Source: Myotis daubentonii (lineage: Eukaryota > Chordata > Mammalia > Chiroptera > Vespertilionidae). From it: DNA of 64,000 bases. Position numbers and translations under genes: made by a program. The DNA is taken from positions 61,557,722 through 61,621,721 of the forward strand of contig NC_081846.1 in assembly GCF_963259705.1 (NCBI RefSeq), in the 5' to 3' direction. Shown here in pieces: positions 22,184 through 33,830 of the stretch (positions are counted from its first letter, which is position 1; every line of letters starts with the position of its first letter). Under the pieces are notes generated by a model that saw only the letters and a program-made list of their open reading frames with translations, was not told where the DNA came from and did no database searches.

Positions 22184-23221
22184 CTAGGGGCCCGGTGCAC
22201 GAAATTCATGCACTGGGTGTGTGTGGGGGGGAGTGTCCCTCAGCCCAGCCTGCCCCCTCTCACATACTGGGAGCCCTCAGGCGTTGACCCCCATCACCCT
22301 CCAATCGCAGGATCGGCCCCTTGCCCAGGCCTGACGCCTCTGACAGAGGTGTCAGGCCTGGGCAGGGGACCCCCATCTCCCCCCGATCACTGGCTCTGGC
22401 CCCCACCCAGGCCTGAGGCCTCTGGCCCAGGAATCATGCCTGGGCAGGGGACCCCCATCTCCCTCTGATCGCTTACTCCACCCCCGCCCAAGCCTGATGC
22501 CTCTGACCCAGGCTTCAGGCCTGCAAGGGGACCATCATATCCCCCCCAAACCCCGGCTCAGCCCCCCGCCCAGGCCTGATGCCTCGGCCAGAGGAGTTGA
22601 CCCTCATCACCCTCCGATCACCAATCACCGGATCGGCCCCTTGACCAGGCCTGAGGCCTCCGGCAGAGGTGTCAGGCCTGGGCAGGGGACCCCCAGCTCC
22701 CCGCGGTTGCAGGCTCCGCCCCTGCCCAGGCCTAATGCCTCTGGCCTAGGCGTCCGGCCCGGGCAGCGGGGACCCGCAGCTGCAGCGGCCCCACGATCGT
22801 GGGCTTCGCTTTAGGCCCAGGCAAGGGACCCCTAGCTCCCGGGACTGCCAGCTTCGACTGTGCCCAGCTCCCATCGCTGGCTCCACCCCTACTTCCTGCT
22901 ATCACTGGCCAGGGCGGAAAAGGCACCTGATTCTCCGATCTTGGCTGGGGGGCAGGGCAAAGGCGGCCCCAGGGCCGCCTTTGCCCTGCCCCCCAGCTCT
23001 TAGCTCCCCCCTGGGTTTCCGATCACTGTCAGTGGCAGGGGGCTTCTTCCTGCTTTCCCTTTCGCCTCCCTGCATTGTGCCTACATATGCAAATTAGCCG
23101 CCATCTTGTTGTCAGTTAACTGCCAATCTTAGTTGGCAGTTAATTTGCATATAGCCCTGATTAGCCAATGAAAAGGGTAGCTCGTACGCCAATTACCATT
23201 TTTCTCTTTTATTAGTGTTGA
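22184..23221 (-). mobile_element. Helitron, 1.04 kb, GC-rich long variant
   Basis: In reverse: 5' TC...CTAATAAAAGAGAAA at 23221, a 'tttgcat' segment with a short inverted repeat (23116-23142), then about 800 bp of very GC-rich sequence, and the 3' hairpin plus CTAG at 22184. The GC-rich body is an irregular repeat of 'cccaggcctgaggcctctg' / 'ggcaggggacccccatctcc' units. No helicase is encoded; frames of 86-105 codons reflect stop-poor GC-rich DNA. A near-identical copy is at 41673-42739. Confidence 0.92.
22944..22997. repeat. 54-bp near-perfect inverted repeat in Helitron
   Basis: Arms of 27 nt (gctggggggcagggcaaag... and complement) with 26 paired positions and essentially no loop. Conserved in the second copy at 42461-42514. 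Confidence 0.9.
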
Positions 23222-23287
23222 TATATATATTATATTATATTATATTATATTATATTATATTATATTATATTTATTATATTATATTAT
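23222..23287. repeat. (TTATA)n microsatellite
   Basis: Pentameric TATAT/TTATA array between the Helitron and the next SINE. Confidence 0.92.
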
Positions 23288-23491
23288 ATTTTTATTGATT
23301 TCAGAGAAGAAGGGAGAGGGAGAGAGAGATAGAAACATCAATGATGAGAATCATTGGTCAGCTGCCTCCTGCATGCTCCCCACTGGGGATTGAGCCCGCA
23401 ACCGGGGCATGTGCTCTTGACCGGAATCAAACCTGGGACCCTTCAGTCCACAGGCCGAGGCTCTATCCACTGAGCCAAACCAGCTAGGGCT
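23288..23491 (-). mobile_element. Ves SINE
   Basis: Antisense copy: tttttattgatttcagag, GA-rich block, and the head complement ending 'ccaaaccagctagggc'. Confidence 0.93.
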
Positions 23492-23939
23492 TACACCAGA
23501 TTTTTTATCCATTTATTTGTTTTCCCTTTGGCCATTACAGGGATTTAGTTTGTGACTGCCTAGTTGGAAGGAGATATTTTATAAAGAAGTAACTAACATA
23601 TTTTACTTAAAAAGCAAAGGTTTCCCAACCAAAAATAGGTGACAGGTAATAAGAAATGGAAGTTCTCTCAGAACAAGTGTAATTGTTCTATTTCATTGTC
23701 TTTTCATCAAAGATCTTGCTTCTTCCAGATGGATAGTGAGACCCAAGTGCTGTAGAGTGAGTCTGGGTCAGCTGGATAATTGATGAAAAGAAAACAAAAG
23801 GCCTTTATCCAGGACCTCATGGGCTGCCTGAGGTTAGGACTTGAATGAAATCTTGTCATCAGTCTGTCACTTTCTTGCCATTACACATTAGGCACACTGT
23901 TCCCAGTGGTGTGTCAACATGACAGTTCTCCTTGACTAG
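23492..23939. other. Unassigned stretch
   Basis: Nothing recognised. Confidence 0.4.
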
Positions 23940-24265
23940 CAAATTGCTAAAGACTGAATGTCTGTGTCTCCTCCACTTTTATACATTAAATCCTAACACC
24001 CAACATGATGGTGTTTAGAGATAGGGGCCCTTGGGTGGTGATTAGGTCATGTCATTGGAACCCTCATAAATGAGATTGGTGTCTTTTTATAAAATAAATT
24101 TCAGGGAGTTCCCTTCTGCCTTCTGCCACGTGAGGATATGGCAAAAAAGATGGCCTTCTGTGAATCAGGAAGCAGGTTCTCACCAGACACCAAATCTGCT
24201 GGTACCTTGACCTGGGATGTCCCAGGTTCCAGAACCATGAGAAATAAAATTTTAAAAACCTCTTT
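23940..24265 (+). mobile_element. MLT1-type MaLR LTR
   Basis: Blocks 'actgaatgtctgtgtctcc', 'ggtgattaggtcatg', 'ccttctgccacgtgagga' and 'ccagacaccaaatctgc' follow the MLT1A order on the plus strand; both ends are eroded. Old mammalian-wide element. Confidence 0.88.
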
Positions 24266-25113
24266 GGACTTATATACCTCTCAACTTTAGATTAGTACTT
24301 TTGGCAGTGAATTCTCATTTTATGTTAAACATAAACTTACACAAATTTGATATCATGCAAAATAATATAATACTTCAGGTATAAAATTTGGAAAAAATGT
24401 TTAAACCCCTTTAACTTGTAAAGCTCACTAAGATTTTAGATGTCAGAGCTGGCAAGCCAACTTTATTGTGAACATATGCATGCCATTGCCAAAAAGATGA
24501 GCCTTCTTGTAAAATATAAATAACCTATCATAGACTCTTCCATAGCACATGTCATGTTTTGTATACTTGCATCAGAATTGTGCAAGAAATTTTGTGCTGT
24601 TATTGTTATTCATTATCATGCTTCAATTTTTTTCCTTATATATAAAATATTCTGTATATTATTGATCATGTGGTGAGGCTACTATTAGTGCAGGAATACA
24701 CCAAAATCAATGATTATGGAAGAAAGGTGTGATAATAGACCATGAAGGAAGCCAATCAATTGCTATGACATCCTGGACTAGTTAAACAAGTTGTAGATTT
24801 ATTCAAGCTCATGGAAAATTTAGTCTTTAATTATATGAGTTTTGAGTTATAGGTGGCCTTCAGAAAAGCATCCCTTGCATAAAATACAAATGTGGAGAAC
24901 TTAAGCTACTTACAACTATGGCAATAAGTACTTGAGTTGAAAATTATTCTGATGACTTATTTTCTTCAAGCTATTCACAATGATTCAGGTCACCCCATCT
25001 TTGTCTCTGTTCTTTTAAAAAAATTTTCCCTACCATCATGATTTATCAGGATTTTGGGAAGTGATTACAGCTGTTTAACGTGTCTGTACATTGTGTTGAG
25101 ATGTCTGTTAACT

Positions 25114-25114
<1 letters not shown>
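24266..25114. other. Unassigned stretch
   Basis: AT-rich, no gene or named repeat. Confidence 0.45.

Positions 25115-25159
<45 letters not shown>
25115..25159. repeat. (GT)n microsatellite
   Basis: About 22 GT units. Confidence 0.97.
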
Positions 25160-25160
<1 letters not shown>

Positions 25161-25695
25161 TTTAGAAGGATGATGCATACCAGCTTTGTAAGTTTCTTTT
25201 CCTACTCAAAAATATGTTCAGCACCTATCATTCACTGCCCTATTTTCTTGGCATATACTTGTTGAGTATTTCCACAACTAGGTATGTTAGACATTTATGT
25301 TAGTCAAGATCCAATGAGGAAAAGAGAAACCTTTCTAAGTATTCAAAACAAAGGTAATTTAATACATGGGTGAAGGTGGGGAGCTGGACCAGAGAGGCAA
25401 CCAGGGGTTAGAAACAGCAAAATCTGTAACCACCTGAAAGCTGGAGGTAAGAGAGAGAGGAATTGATTACTGAAACCTAGGGTCTCAGCTGTCCTAGTGG
25501 AAGCTGGACTCAAGTAGGGCTTGCCTAGAGTTGTGAAGTCGGAGAGGAGACACATAGTGCCACAAAGGTAGAGAAAGGAAGGGAGAAATACTCAGAAGTG
25601 TTTCTTTCTCCAGCACTCCAATCTCCTGCCAATGCCCCCCACTGGCCCACCCAGGACAGAGCCCAGGAAAATCATCCTGCTGGGAGGGGAAGATT

Positions 25696-25701
<6 letters not shown>
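25160..25701. other. Old interspersed repeat, family not assigned
   Basis: 25300-25690 reads like a diverged mammalian repeat ('caatctcctgccaatgcccc', 'aggtaatttaatac'), possibly an L1 3' end, but I cannot name it safely. Confidence 0.35.

Positions 25702-25751
<50 letters not shown>
25702..25751. repeat. (GA)n microsatellite
   Basis: About 25 GA units; it creates repetitive frames on both strands that are not genes. Confidence 0.97.
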
Positions 25752-25753
<2 letters not shown>

Positions 25754-26290
25754 CTGAGGAATAAAGGACCAAGAAGCAATCTCATACACCAGCACAGCAT
25801 AACCTCCCTCTTCTTTGCAGATGGGGAAACCACTCCACTTCTAGCCAGTAACTGAGCAGTATGCATGTGAAGTAAAATTTGCATTTGGTCCCTTCATACA
25901 ATCTCAGGAGACAGTTTTCTGGATGAGCTTGGGGATGCAAATACAATTATTTCATCCTACAAAACTCAGACCTAAAATGTTCTAAAATGAATTTTAAGAT
26001 ACCTAGTCTAGCAAAATAATATATTCAGTATAATGTCATCTTTTAAAATAAAAACCTACCACTTGGTATTAGATGGCAGCAGGGACAATGAGCATAATAA
26101 ATCTTAATCACATTAACCTTTTTAGTCAGTCATATCTAGGTGACTTGGTCTCCAGATTTCTGGGATGATTTTTATGTAATTCATAAAGTGCATAAGATAA
26201 TTCAAATTCAGCTCCTGCTTTTAAATTTTTTAATTATCAATTATATCTATAATTATTAAAAAATATATATTCTGATTTTTATATGTATAT

Positions 26291-26332
<42 letters not shown>

Positions 26333-26724
26333 TGACTGATATATATTTGGATATATATGTATATATTCTGACTTTTTCCTCTGTGCTATTAATATGAACA
26401 AAGCTGTTAGAATTCAAGAAGCATGTGAATCACTTCCCTTAGCTAATTGACAATCTCAGCAAATGTACAAATCAATTTCACTAATCTTCAGCAAACTATA
26501 AATTAAGCAGTGAGGCTATGACAAGCTTATTGATTCCTTGCCAACAATTGTCCTCTAATATGCTGCTTCTGTGCCATAAATTAAAATGTTTCCACTGTGT
26601 CCTCTAAAACTCATATTTAATTATTAACAAACTTCCCCACAATATCAGCTTCTATCTAAATGTTGCCTTGTCTCCTTAAGAGAAAACTAGCTCTCTCCTG
26701 AGGACTCCACTACCCCATAGGTCT
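25752..26724. other. Unassigned stretch with (TA)n at 26297-26330
   Basis: AT-rich sequence with a TA microsatellite and related 'atatattctga' repeats at 26265-26370; otherwise nothing recognised. Confidence 0.5.
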
Positions 26725-27024
26725 TTATTTTATTATTATTATTTTCCACCACCATTTATCTGCTCTCTGCCCTCTTCTACCTTCACTGCCCCCCACTGCA
26801 ATCACCATACTGTCATCCATGAGTTCTCTCTCTTTTTACTTTTTTTGCTCAATTCCCCCTCCCACATTCCCCCCACTGTGAGCTGTTTGCCGCTCTCTTC
26901 CTATGAGTCTGTTTCTATTTTGCTTAGTAGTTCAGTTTGTTCATTAAATTCCACAAATGACTGAAATCATATGGTACTTGTCTTTCTCTGGCTTATTTCA
27001 CTTATCATAATGTTCTCCAGTTTC
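26725..27024 (-). mobile_element. L1 3' end, antisense
   Basis: Reverse complement of an L1 terminal region: 'ctgaaatcatatggtacttg' and 'tggcttatttcacttatcat' are the antisense of the conserved L1 block around the ORF2 end. Confidence 0.8.
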
Positions 27025-27618
27025 AAGGGAAGGCTGTTCATTCTCCAACAGCCCACCCACTTTGGGGTCTGAATCAGGACACTCTGTACTCCTCACTGCT
27101 GCTCACACACAACTCTCCCACTCTCTTTCGCAGGCGTCTCTTCCTTTGAGGCACACTCATGTCGTAGGCTGTATTATCCTGCACTCTTCTTTATCAATGG
27201 GGATTGCCAATCTTCTGGTTAGTTTCCCTCATTCATTGAAGACTTTGGCAGAGAGCCCACTGCCACCACCGTAACTTCTTCACCATCCTAGTTATCTTCA
27301 ACATCCATAGGTAGAACAATTACCTGAAATCTCAGTACCATGACTTTTCATCTCCAATGACCTTCACCTTCTCCGTCACTTCCACCATCTACTCTCAGGG
27401 CCACTCTGGAATTCATCACCACCTGGAACTGTTCTATCCTTAAAATTATCAACTTATACCTTTTATTCTCTAACTAAAATATCTTACTCTTCTAGCTTGC
27501 TTATTTAGTTCCCAATACACCAGTTTTCCCAATTCATTAGGACATCTAGTTCTCAACTTCTTCTTTGTCAGGATCTTTTTCTCTTCTTTTTACTCTAACT
27601 CCAGCTTATATTCAGGGA
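27025..27618. other. Probable diverged L2-like sequence
   Basis: Pyrimidine-rich, protein-like wording on the plus strand resembling old L2 sequence; no reliable edges and no open frame. Confidence 0.35.
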
Positions 27619-27628
27619 CCAACGTTTC

Positions 27629-28002
27629 TTTTTTAAAAAGATATTTTATTGTTGACAGTATTACAGATGTCCCCCATTTCCCCCCTGCCCTCCACCCAAC
27701 CCCAACCCTCCCTTAGGCCTTCACCACACTATTGCCTGTGCCCAGCCCCACTTCTGAGATATGTCAGTTTGTCCCATGTCTCAGAACTTATTTTGCTGGT
27801 CAATTTATTTTGTTCATTCGATTTCACATATAAGTGAGATCATGTGATATTTGTCTTTCTCTTACTGGCAAAATGCTCAGTGTTACTAATCATCAGAGAA
27901 GTGCAAATTAAAATCACAATGAGATATCACCTCACACCTGTCAGAATGGCTATCATCAATAAATCAACAAACAAGTGCTAGTAAGGATATGGAGAAGAGG
28001 GT
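27629..28002 (-). mobile_element. L1 insertion with 5' inversion (twin priming)
   Basis: 27629-27872 is an antisense L1 3' end (T-rich edge at the left), while 27873-28002 is L1 ORF2 3' sequence in sense ('aatcacaatgagatatcacc', 'ggctatcatcaataaatcaac'). The flanks carry ccaacgtttc (27619-27628) and ccaacatttc (28003-28012), a 10-bp TSD with one mismatch around the whole composite, which is the signature of twin priming. Confidence 0.85.
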
Positions 28003-28012
28003 CCAACATTTC

Positions 28013-28435
28013 AATAACTCCCTCATCTCCCTACTTCACTATCCCACTGGAATTCTAGCCCAGGAAAACACCAATCCTGGGAATGCCCTTGGACAATTGA
28101 GTTTTGTTGTATAAAATCACTGAAATTGGTGGATTTGTGTCACTATAAATTTAAGGTTATCAACCTTATCTGGAAACTCTGTGTTGTACCAAGATACCAT
28201 TATGCATCCCCAATCAAGTCTCAGCCTTGTTTAATGTTAACACTACTTTAAACATCCAGTGTCCTTAGAAGTTTGGCTCTGTTGCCTCCCCATCTGCTCT
28301 CAACAGATGACTTCTCTTTCAACTTCATGGCAATAAGAAAAACCAAATAGTGTGAAGTCCCTTCATTGCCCAGGCTGTGCCTCCCTATTCATCTTTCCTT
28401 CTTACTTCCAGCTCCACTCATTACAAAGGTTAGTT
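28013..28435. other. Unassigned stretch, perhaps L2
   Basis: Continues the pyrimidine-rich wording of the segment left of the L1; no reliable family call. Confidence 0.35.
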
Positions 28436-28439
28436 ACCA

Positions 28440-28600
28440 AATATGCAGCATCAGGGAACTTGATAGAAATGCAAATTCTCTGGCCCCACTTTAGCAGACC
28501 TAGTGAATTAGAAACTCTGGAGGTGGGACCCAGTGACCTGTGTTTTAACAAGCCCTCCCAGTGAGTTCTATGCATGGTCGAGTTTGAGAACAACTGTCTT
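28440..28600 (+). mobile_element. MER5A (old hAT MITE)
   Basis: 'cagcatcagggaacttg', 'agaaatgcaaattctctgg', 'ttagaaactctggaggtggg' and 'gtgttttaacaagccctcc' occur in MER5A order and the right end is a degraded TIR. Confidence 0.92.
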
Positions 28601-28759
28601 ATGCTAATCCTTCTGTCTGTGCTCTGGATTCCACCTAACACCACATTCTCAGTTCCTAGAGAAATAGCAGAAACTTTTGCTCCTCCCCTGCCACCCCCTC
28701 ATCTCATACCTCACTACGTCAATGGACTCCTAACTCATCTATCTACTCAGTATTGTTTC

Positions 28760-29318
28760 TCTGCATCAATTCTCCACCCTGTAGCCAGTGTGATTCTTTT
28801 GGGGCATCCATTTGCTAGTGTCAGGAGTCTTCCCTTCACATTAACATATTATCCAATCTTTCAAACTGTCTCATAGGTCTTTCAAGGTTTGGTGTCTGTC
28901 TCCCTAGCTTTATCCTGTACAATCCATCTCCTTAAATTAAGCATCCTGAAATTCTTTTTGTTCCTTTCGTGCCATGTCCTTATTGGTCTTCGGTCCTTCA
29001 TGGATGTTGATTCCTCATCTTGGAATACTCTTCCTGCCTATTGTTTCTTCTAACATAACTTGTCCTTCATATCTCAAGTCAGAATATACTTCACTGAGGT
29101 GACCTTCAGACTAGATTAAAATTCATTCCTATATGCTTTCTTAGCTCCATGTTCTTCTCCTATCATAATTTTTACCTTTTTCTAATGCCTACTGTCTATG
29201 TTAGGCTAGAAGCTATTTGGGGGAAGAGACTATGTTCACTTCATTCACACTATATGCTCTGAACCTAGCATAATGCCTACATCCGACATAGGTGCTCAAC
29301 AAATATCTATTGAATGAA
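28760..29318 (+). mobile_element. L2 LINE 3' region
   Basis: Follows L2 wording: 'caattctccaccctgtagcc', 'cttggaatactcttcctgcc' and the 3' terminus 'ggtgctcaacaaatatctat' + 'tgaatgaat'. Old and non-coding. Confidence 0.8.
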
Positions 29319-29319
29319 T

Positions 29320-31655
29320 ACATTTCAAAATTTGAAACCACGATGGTGGCATAGGTAAACACCTGAAATTGCTGCCTCGCACAACCACTTCAAAAGTACA
29401 ACTAAAAGACAAAACAGACATCACCGAGAACCACAGGAAGGCTGGCTGAGTGGAAATTCTACAACTAGAAAGAAAGAGAAAAGCACACTGAGACTCAGAG
29501 GATGTGCGGAAGTAAAGTGTAGAGGTATGGAGGCGGGCGTGGAAAGGGCTGGCAACCGAGGACACGGTTGTCTTTTTCAATCAGGAGGGAGTCTCAAGCT
29601 CCCGACTGCTCTGAACTCCAGTTCCAGGTGAGTCTCTGGGGACCCATACTCCTACAGGGAGAAACTGGACTGTCTGGGATTAGTCGTAACTTGAGGGCAG
29701 CTTTCTCTCAGAGGTGCTTGCAGGGATTACCAGGACACTGAGACTGAGGGCCTCTTAGAGTAGGACTGAGGAGCAGCCATAGTTGCTTGCTCCGCCCTAT
29801 TGATCCCCTGAGACCCCACCCCACCCAAGCTGTGCCCAAAGGCTTTTGCATATGAAAGGCCTGGCCTTTTCAATCTGAAAATTACCTAACAAACTGCAGC
29901 TGGTTCAGAGAGGCCCAGAACTCCCAAAAGAAGGCCCAAGGCCCCAGAGCAGCTTGCATTGCTTCAAAGCTGGGCCTCATTTGGGCACCTCCAAACCCCA
30001 AACAAAGAAAAGGAATCTGCAGATCTTTCCATAGCTCCTGCTGGGTAGCCCCAGGCAGAGGCTAAATTAGCACCTCCTTAGAGATCCAAGAGCCAGTGTA
30101 CCCAGTGGTCAGAGTGGGACCATCCAGATTACAACTCCTCAGATCCATAAGGGACACATTCAGGGGGCAGACTCGGTGAGCACCAAAGCCCCACTGAAGC
30201 AAGTCTTGCCCCAGAAGGGTGTCTCCCACACAGAAGTTCTCCCACTGCAGACACAGCTGATTCTCACAGCCAATTTGCCTGGAGGTCAATTCCTCCCAGT
30301 GATACCTACAACAATCAAGGCTTAACTACAAGACTGTGCACAAAGCCCACAAAGGGGTGCACCAAGAGTGTCCACCTCAGGTAACTGGGGAGGCTGAGCC
30401 ACTGGGCCCTATAGGACACCTAGCACAGAAAGCCACTCTATTAACACAGGTAAGCAGCCAAAATGCAAAGACAAAAAAACAGGTCACAAATGACAGAAAT
30501 GGAGGAAAGCAAACTATAGGATATAGAGTTCAAAACCACACTTATAAGGTTTTTCAAGAATTTTCTAGAAACCACCAATAAATTTAGTGAGACCATCAAG
30601 AAATCTAGTGAGACCCTCGAGGTTGTGATAAAGGACCAACTAGAAATTAAGCATACACTGACTGAAATAAAGATATTATACAGAGTTCCAACAGCAGACT
30701 AGAGGATCGCAAGAATCAAGTCAAAGATTTGAAATACGAAGAAGCAAAAAACACCCAAATGGAAAAACAAAAAGAAAAAAGAATCCAAAAATATGAAGAT
30801 AGTGTAAGGAGCCTCTGGGACAGCTTCAAGCATACCAACATCTGAATTATGGAGGTGCCAGAAGAAGAGAGAGAGCAAGATATTGAAAACCTATTTAAAG
30901 AAATAATGACAGAAAACTTCCCCTACTTGCTGAAAGAAATAGACTTACAAGTCCAGGAAGCGCAGAGAACCCCAAACAAAAGGAATCCAAAGAGGACCAC
31001 ACCAAGACACATCATAATTAAAATGCCAAGAGCAAAAGACAAAGAGAGAATCTTAAAAGCAGCAAGAGAAAAACAGTCAGTTACCTACAAGGGAGTACCC
31101 ATATGACTGTCAGCTGATTTCTCAACAGAAACTATGCAGTCCTGAAGGGAGTGGCAAGAAATATTCAAAGTGATGAATGCCAAGAACCTACAACCAAGAT
31201 TACTTTATCCAGCAAAGCTATCATTCAGAATTGAAGGTCAGATAAAGAGCTTCACAGATAAGGAAAAGCTAAAGGAGTTCATCACCACCAAACCAGTATT
31301 ATATGAAATGCTAAAAGGTATCCTTTACAAAGAGAAAGGTAAAGATACAAATTATGAACAACAAATACACAAGTGAATCTAAAAATCAAGTGAATAAAGA
31401 ATCTTATGAACAGAATAAACTGGTGAATATAATAGAATCAAGGGCATAGAAAGGGCGTGTACTGACTATTCTCCAGGTGGGGAAGGGGTTTTGGGGGCGC
31501 GGGAAGAGACTGGACAAAAATCGTACACCTATGGATGAGGACAGTGGGGGGGGGGGTGAGGGCAGAAGGGGGGGTGGGAACTGGGTGGAGGGGAGCTATG
31601 GGGGGAAAAAGAGGAACAACTGTAATAATCTGAATAATAAAGATTAAATTTTAAA
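29320..31655 (+). mobile_element. Second ORF1-only L1 derivative (HAL1-like)
   Basis: 5' UTR and ORF1 closely resemble the element at 15864, but the sequence after ORF1 is different: an A-rich stretch, 'gaatcaagggcatagaaagg', a G-rich tract (31543-31575) and the tail 'aataataaagattaaat'. No ORF2. Edges lack an obvious TSD. It is more degraded than the first copy. Confidence 0.82.
30463..31376 (+). pseudogene. L1-type ORF1, frameshifted copy
   Basis: Homologous to the 16994 ORF1 over its full length but broken by stops and at least one indel (readable pieces at 30336-30581, 30849-31106 and 31170-31376). It keeps the RRM-side block ([23 protein letters not shown]) and, unlike the first copy, an uninterrupted C-terminal block QPRLLYPAKLSF...YEMLKGIL, ending with a short extension rich in Lys/Gln before TGA. 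Non-functional. Confidence 0.85.
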
Positions 31656-31794
31656 AAAAATTATGTTGTTTTTTAGTCTTCATTTTCACTTCTTTTTAAA
31701 ATATCCTTCCTATTAAGTGTCCATCCCCCCTCCCATCCCCCGCATAACTCTTTCCATTACTCTTTTAAATTAAAGTCCTAGCCCTGTGGTTTTC

Positions 31795-32130
31795 CAATCT
31801 GTGTGCTAAGGTGCCCCAAAATGCCTTAGCAAACTCACAGGGGCACCATGAGATATTTTCAATTGTCAAGAGAAATATGACAACACCTGTTAGATACCAT
31901 GCAAACTACTAGCTTGTGGGAGTTCAGAGTTTCAGCATTAGGTAACTGCATTTCTTTCAAAAATGTCATATCTTTGTGAAGCTCAGTTTTCAACAGTGAC
32001 TATGGTAAAAAAAAAAAAAAAAAAAAAAAAAGGAAGCATCAAGTGGAAATCAATATAGTATAAAAATTAGGGTAGAGGTGCCCAATTTGATTCCAAGTTT
32101 GAAAAGATATGTGATGCCCAATGGGTAGCA
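31795..32130. mobile_element. Old hAT-like repeat with poly(A) run
   Basis: 'ccaatctgtgtgctaaggtg' and 'ggggcaccatgagatatttt' resemble an old non-autonomous hAT-type repeat. A 24-base A run lies at 32008-32031. Family uncertain. Confidence 0.4.
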
Positions 32131-32165
32131 AGTTGTTAGAACATAAATACTCATTAAGTTGGTTG

Positions 32166-32601
32166 TGTTAGGTTGCCCAAGGAGGAACACACAGGTCAGA
32201 ATGGTAAGGGATTACGAATTTATTCGATCATCCGAACACTAGATGGCTGAGCCTGGATGGCTCCAGCACCCAGTGATGGGAGTCAGTGGCTTTTAAAGGA
32301 CTTTTGGTAGGCTTTTTCTGGGCGGAGAATTCCTTTTGCATAGCCAGAGGGGAGATAATGGAATGTGGCCGCAGCAAGTGAAATGTGGTCTCAGCAAAGG
32401 GAATGTCCATATTGAAATGGCCTGAAAAGCCAGTTCCCAGGGGAGGGGTATCAAGTCAATTGCTTGATCAAACCTAACAGGTTGGATCTAATTACTTAAT
32501 AAGTAAAACCTGTAAGTATTTTCTTGGGCCTACAGGCACTATGAAAAAATTACTGAGATAATAAAGAAACAGAGAAAGTGTGGGAACCTCTGTTCCTGTC
32601 A
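32166..32601 (-). mobile_element. Solo LTR, antisense
   Basis: The reverse complement is bounded by TG (tgacaggaacagagg) and CA (caacctaaca). Near its 3' side it has AATAAA (within gatcgaataaattcg), giving a normal LTR length of 436 bp. No matching TSD was found. No internal retroviral sequence adjoins it. Confidence 0.65.
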
Positions 32602-32923
32602 ATTTTTAATTTTCCTTTATGTGGACTCCTCCCACCTTACTGTCTTATTTTTGTTTATATTCCCACTCCAGTTGCTTTTTATGATTTCTTTTAGTATCTT
32701 CTTTTTGGTAATAGTGATATATCTATTTACTACCATTGGTTTTAATTCTTTTTGCCTGATTTCTATCATAATTTCTCTCTTCTCCTCTGCAATGATTTTT
32801 AAATACCCATATTGTTATTTATTTTTTGTACTAAAATATTACATGGTAAAGAAAAGAAAATGGACTTTGTGAATCACTATGTGCAGACACGACAGTATCT
32901 GATTTACATGTTTTGGGTGTGGT

Positions 32924-32977
<54 letters not shown>

Positions 32978-33606
32978 GCCAATTGTGTGCCTCAGCCTCC
33001 TCCTAAAAGGAAGGTGTTACAGTGACATGACCTCACACAGTGTGGAGGCTGGTAGAGGAGTGTCTGTAAAGCAGTCATCTTCACATACGATGCTTGAGTT
33101 TAAAGTTCACAGACAGGTGGTCAGGAAGGGAAGGTAGATGTATGTATGGTGGGGAAAGCAAAATAAAGCTGGGACTCATAGAACAAAGGACTTAAACCTG
33201 TCAGTTCTCTTGCCTCTGACCTTAGTGGTACGGTGTCCTGCAGAAGCTGGGTCCCTTCCTCCTGGAGTTAAACACACAGCAAAACCTGAGGGAAGATTAG
33301 GGTGGAGCAACTGCAGGCCCAATCAGCATTTCATGGCAACCGGGTGAGGCAACAGATCGCCAGCAGCCTGTGTGAGCTACCAAATAGCTGCTGCTTCACT
33401 TCTGACCTCCAAATCTCACACAAGCATCTCTCTTCTGGCCACTCACTGGAAACATCGCAGAAAGGGAATTCTGGGAAACATAAATCAGCCTAACGCAGTG
33501 GCTACATTACACAGCCACTACAAGCATAGCACCCATTCCCTTTACCAAAGTAGCCTACATTATAGTTAAAGGCAAAATACATGTTCATTGAAAGGCAAGT
33601 ATCAGA
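32602..33606. other. Unassigned stretch with (GT)n at 32921-32975
   Basis: AT-rich left half, a long GT microsatellite, and a moderately GC right half (33140-33540) that may be an old repeat. The 60-74-codon frames are not recognisable. Confidence 0.45.
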
Positions 33607-33830
33607 GCTCTAGCCAGTTTGGCTCAGTGGAAGGAGCATCGGCTCAGTGGATAGAGCATTGCCCTGTGGACTGAAGGGGGCTGGGTTTGATTCCAGTCAA
33701 GGGCATGTGCCAGGTTGCAGCTCAATCTCTAGTAAGGGCCATGCAGGAGGCAACCGATCAATGATTCTCTCTCATCCTTGATGTTTCTATCTCTCTCTTC
33801 ATTTCTCTTCCTCTCTGAAGTCAATAAAAA
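33607..33830 (+). mobile_element. Ves SINE with duplicated A-box segment
   Basis: The head reads '...ggctcagtggaaggagcatc' followed at once by 'ggctcagtggatagagcatt', a 20-bp duplication covering the tRNA A box. The rest is normal (B box ggtttgattcc, CT-rich block). The A-rich tail is interrupted by the Helitron at 33831. Confidence 0.9.

Noticed and set aside
22208..23050. CRISPR-like spaced repeats
   Set aside because: The 'cccaggcctgaggcctct' units are degenerate, irregularly spaced and inside a Helitron in a mammalian genome.
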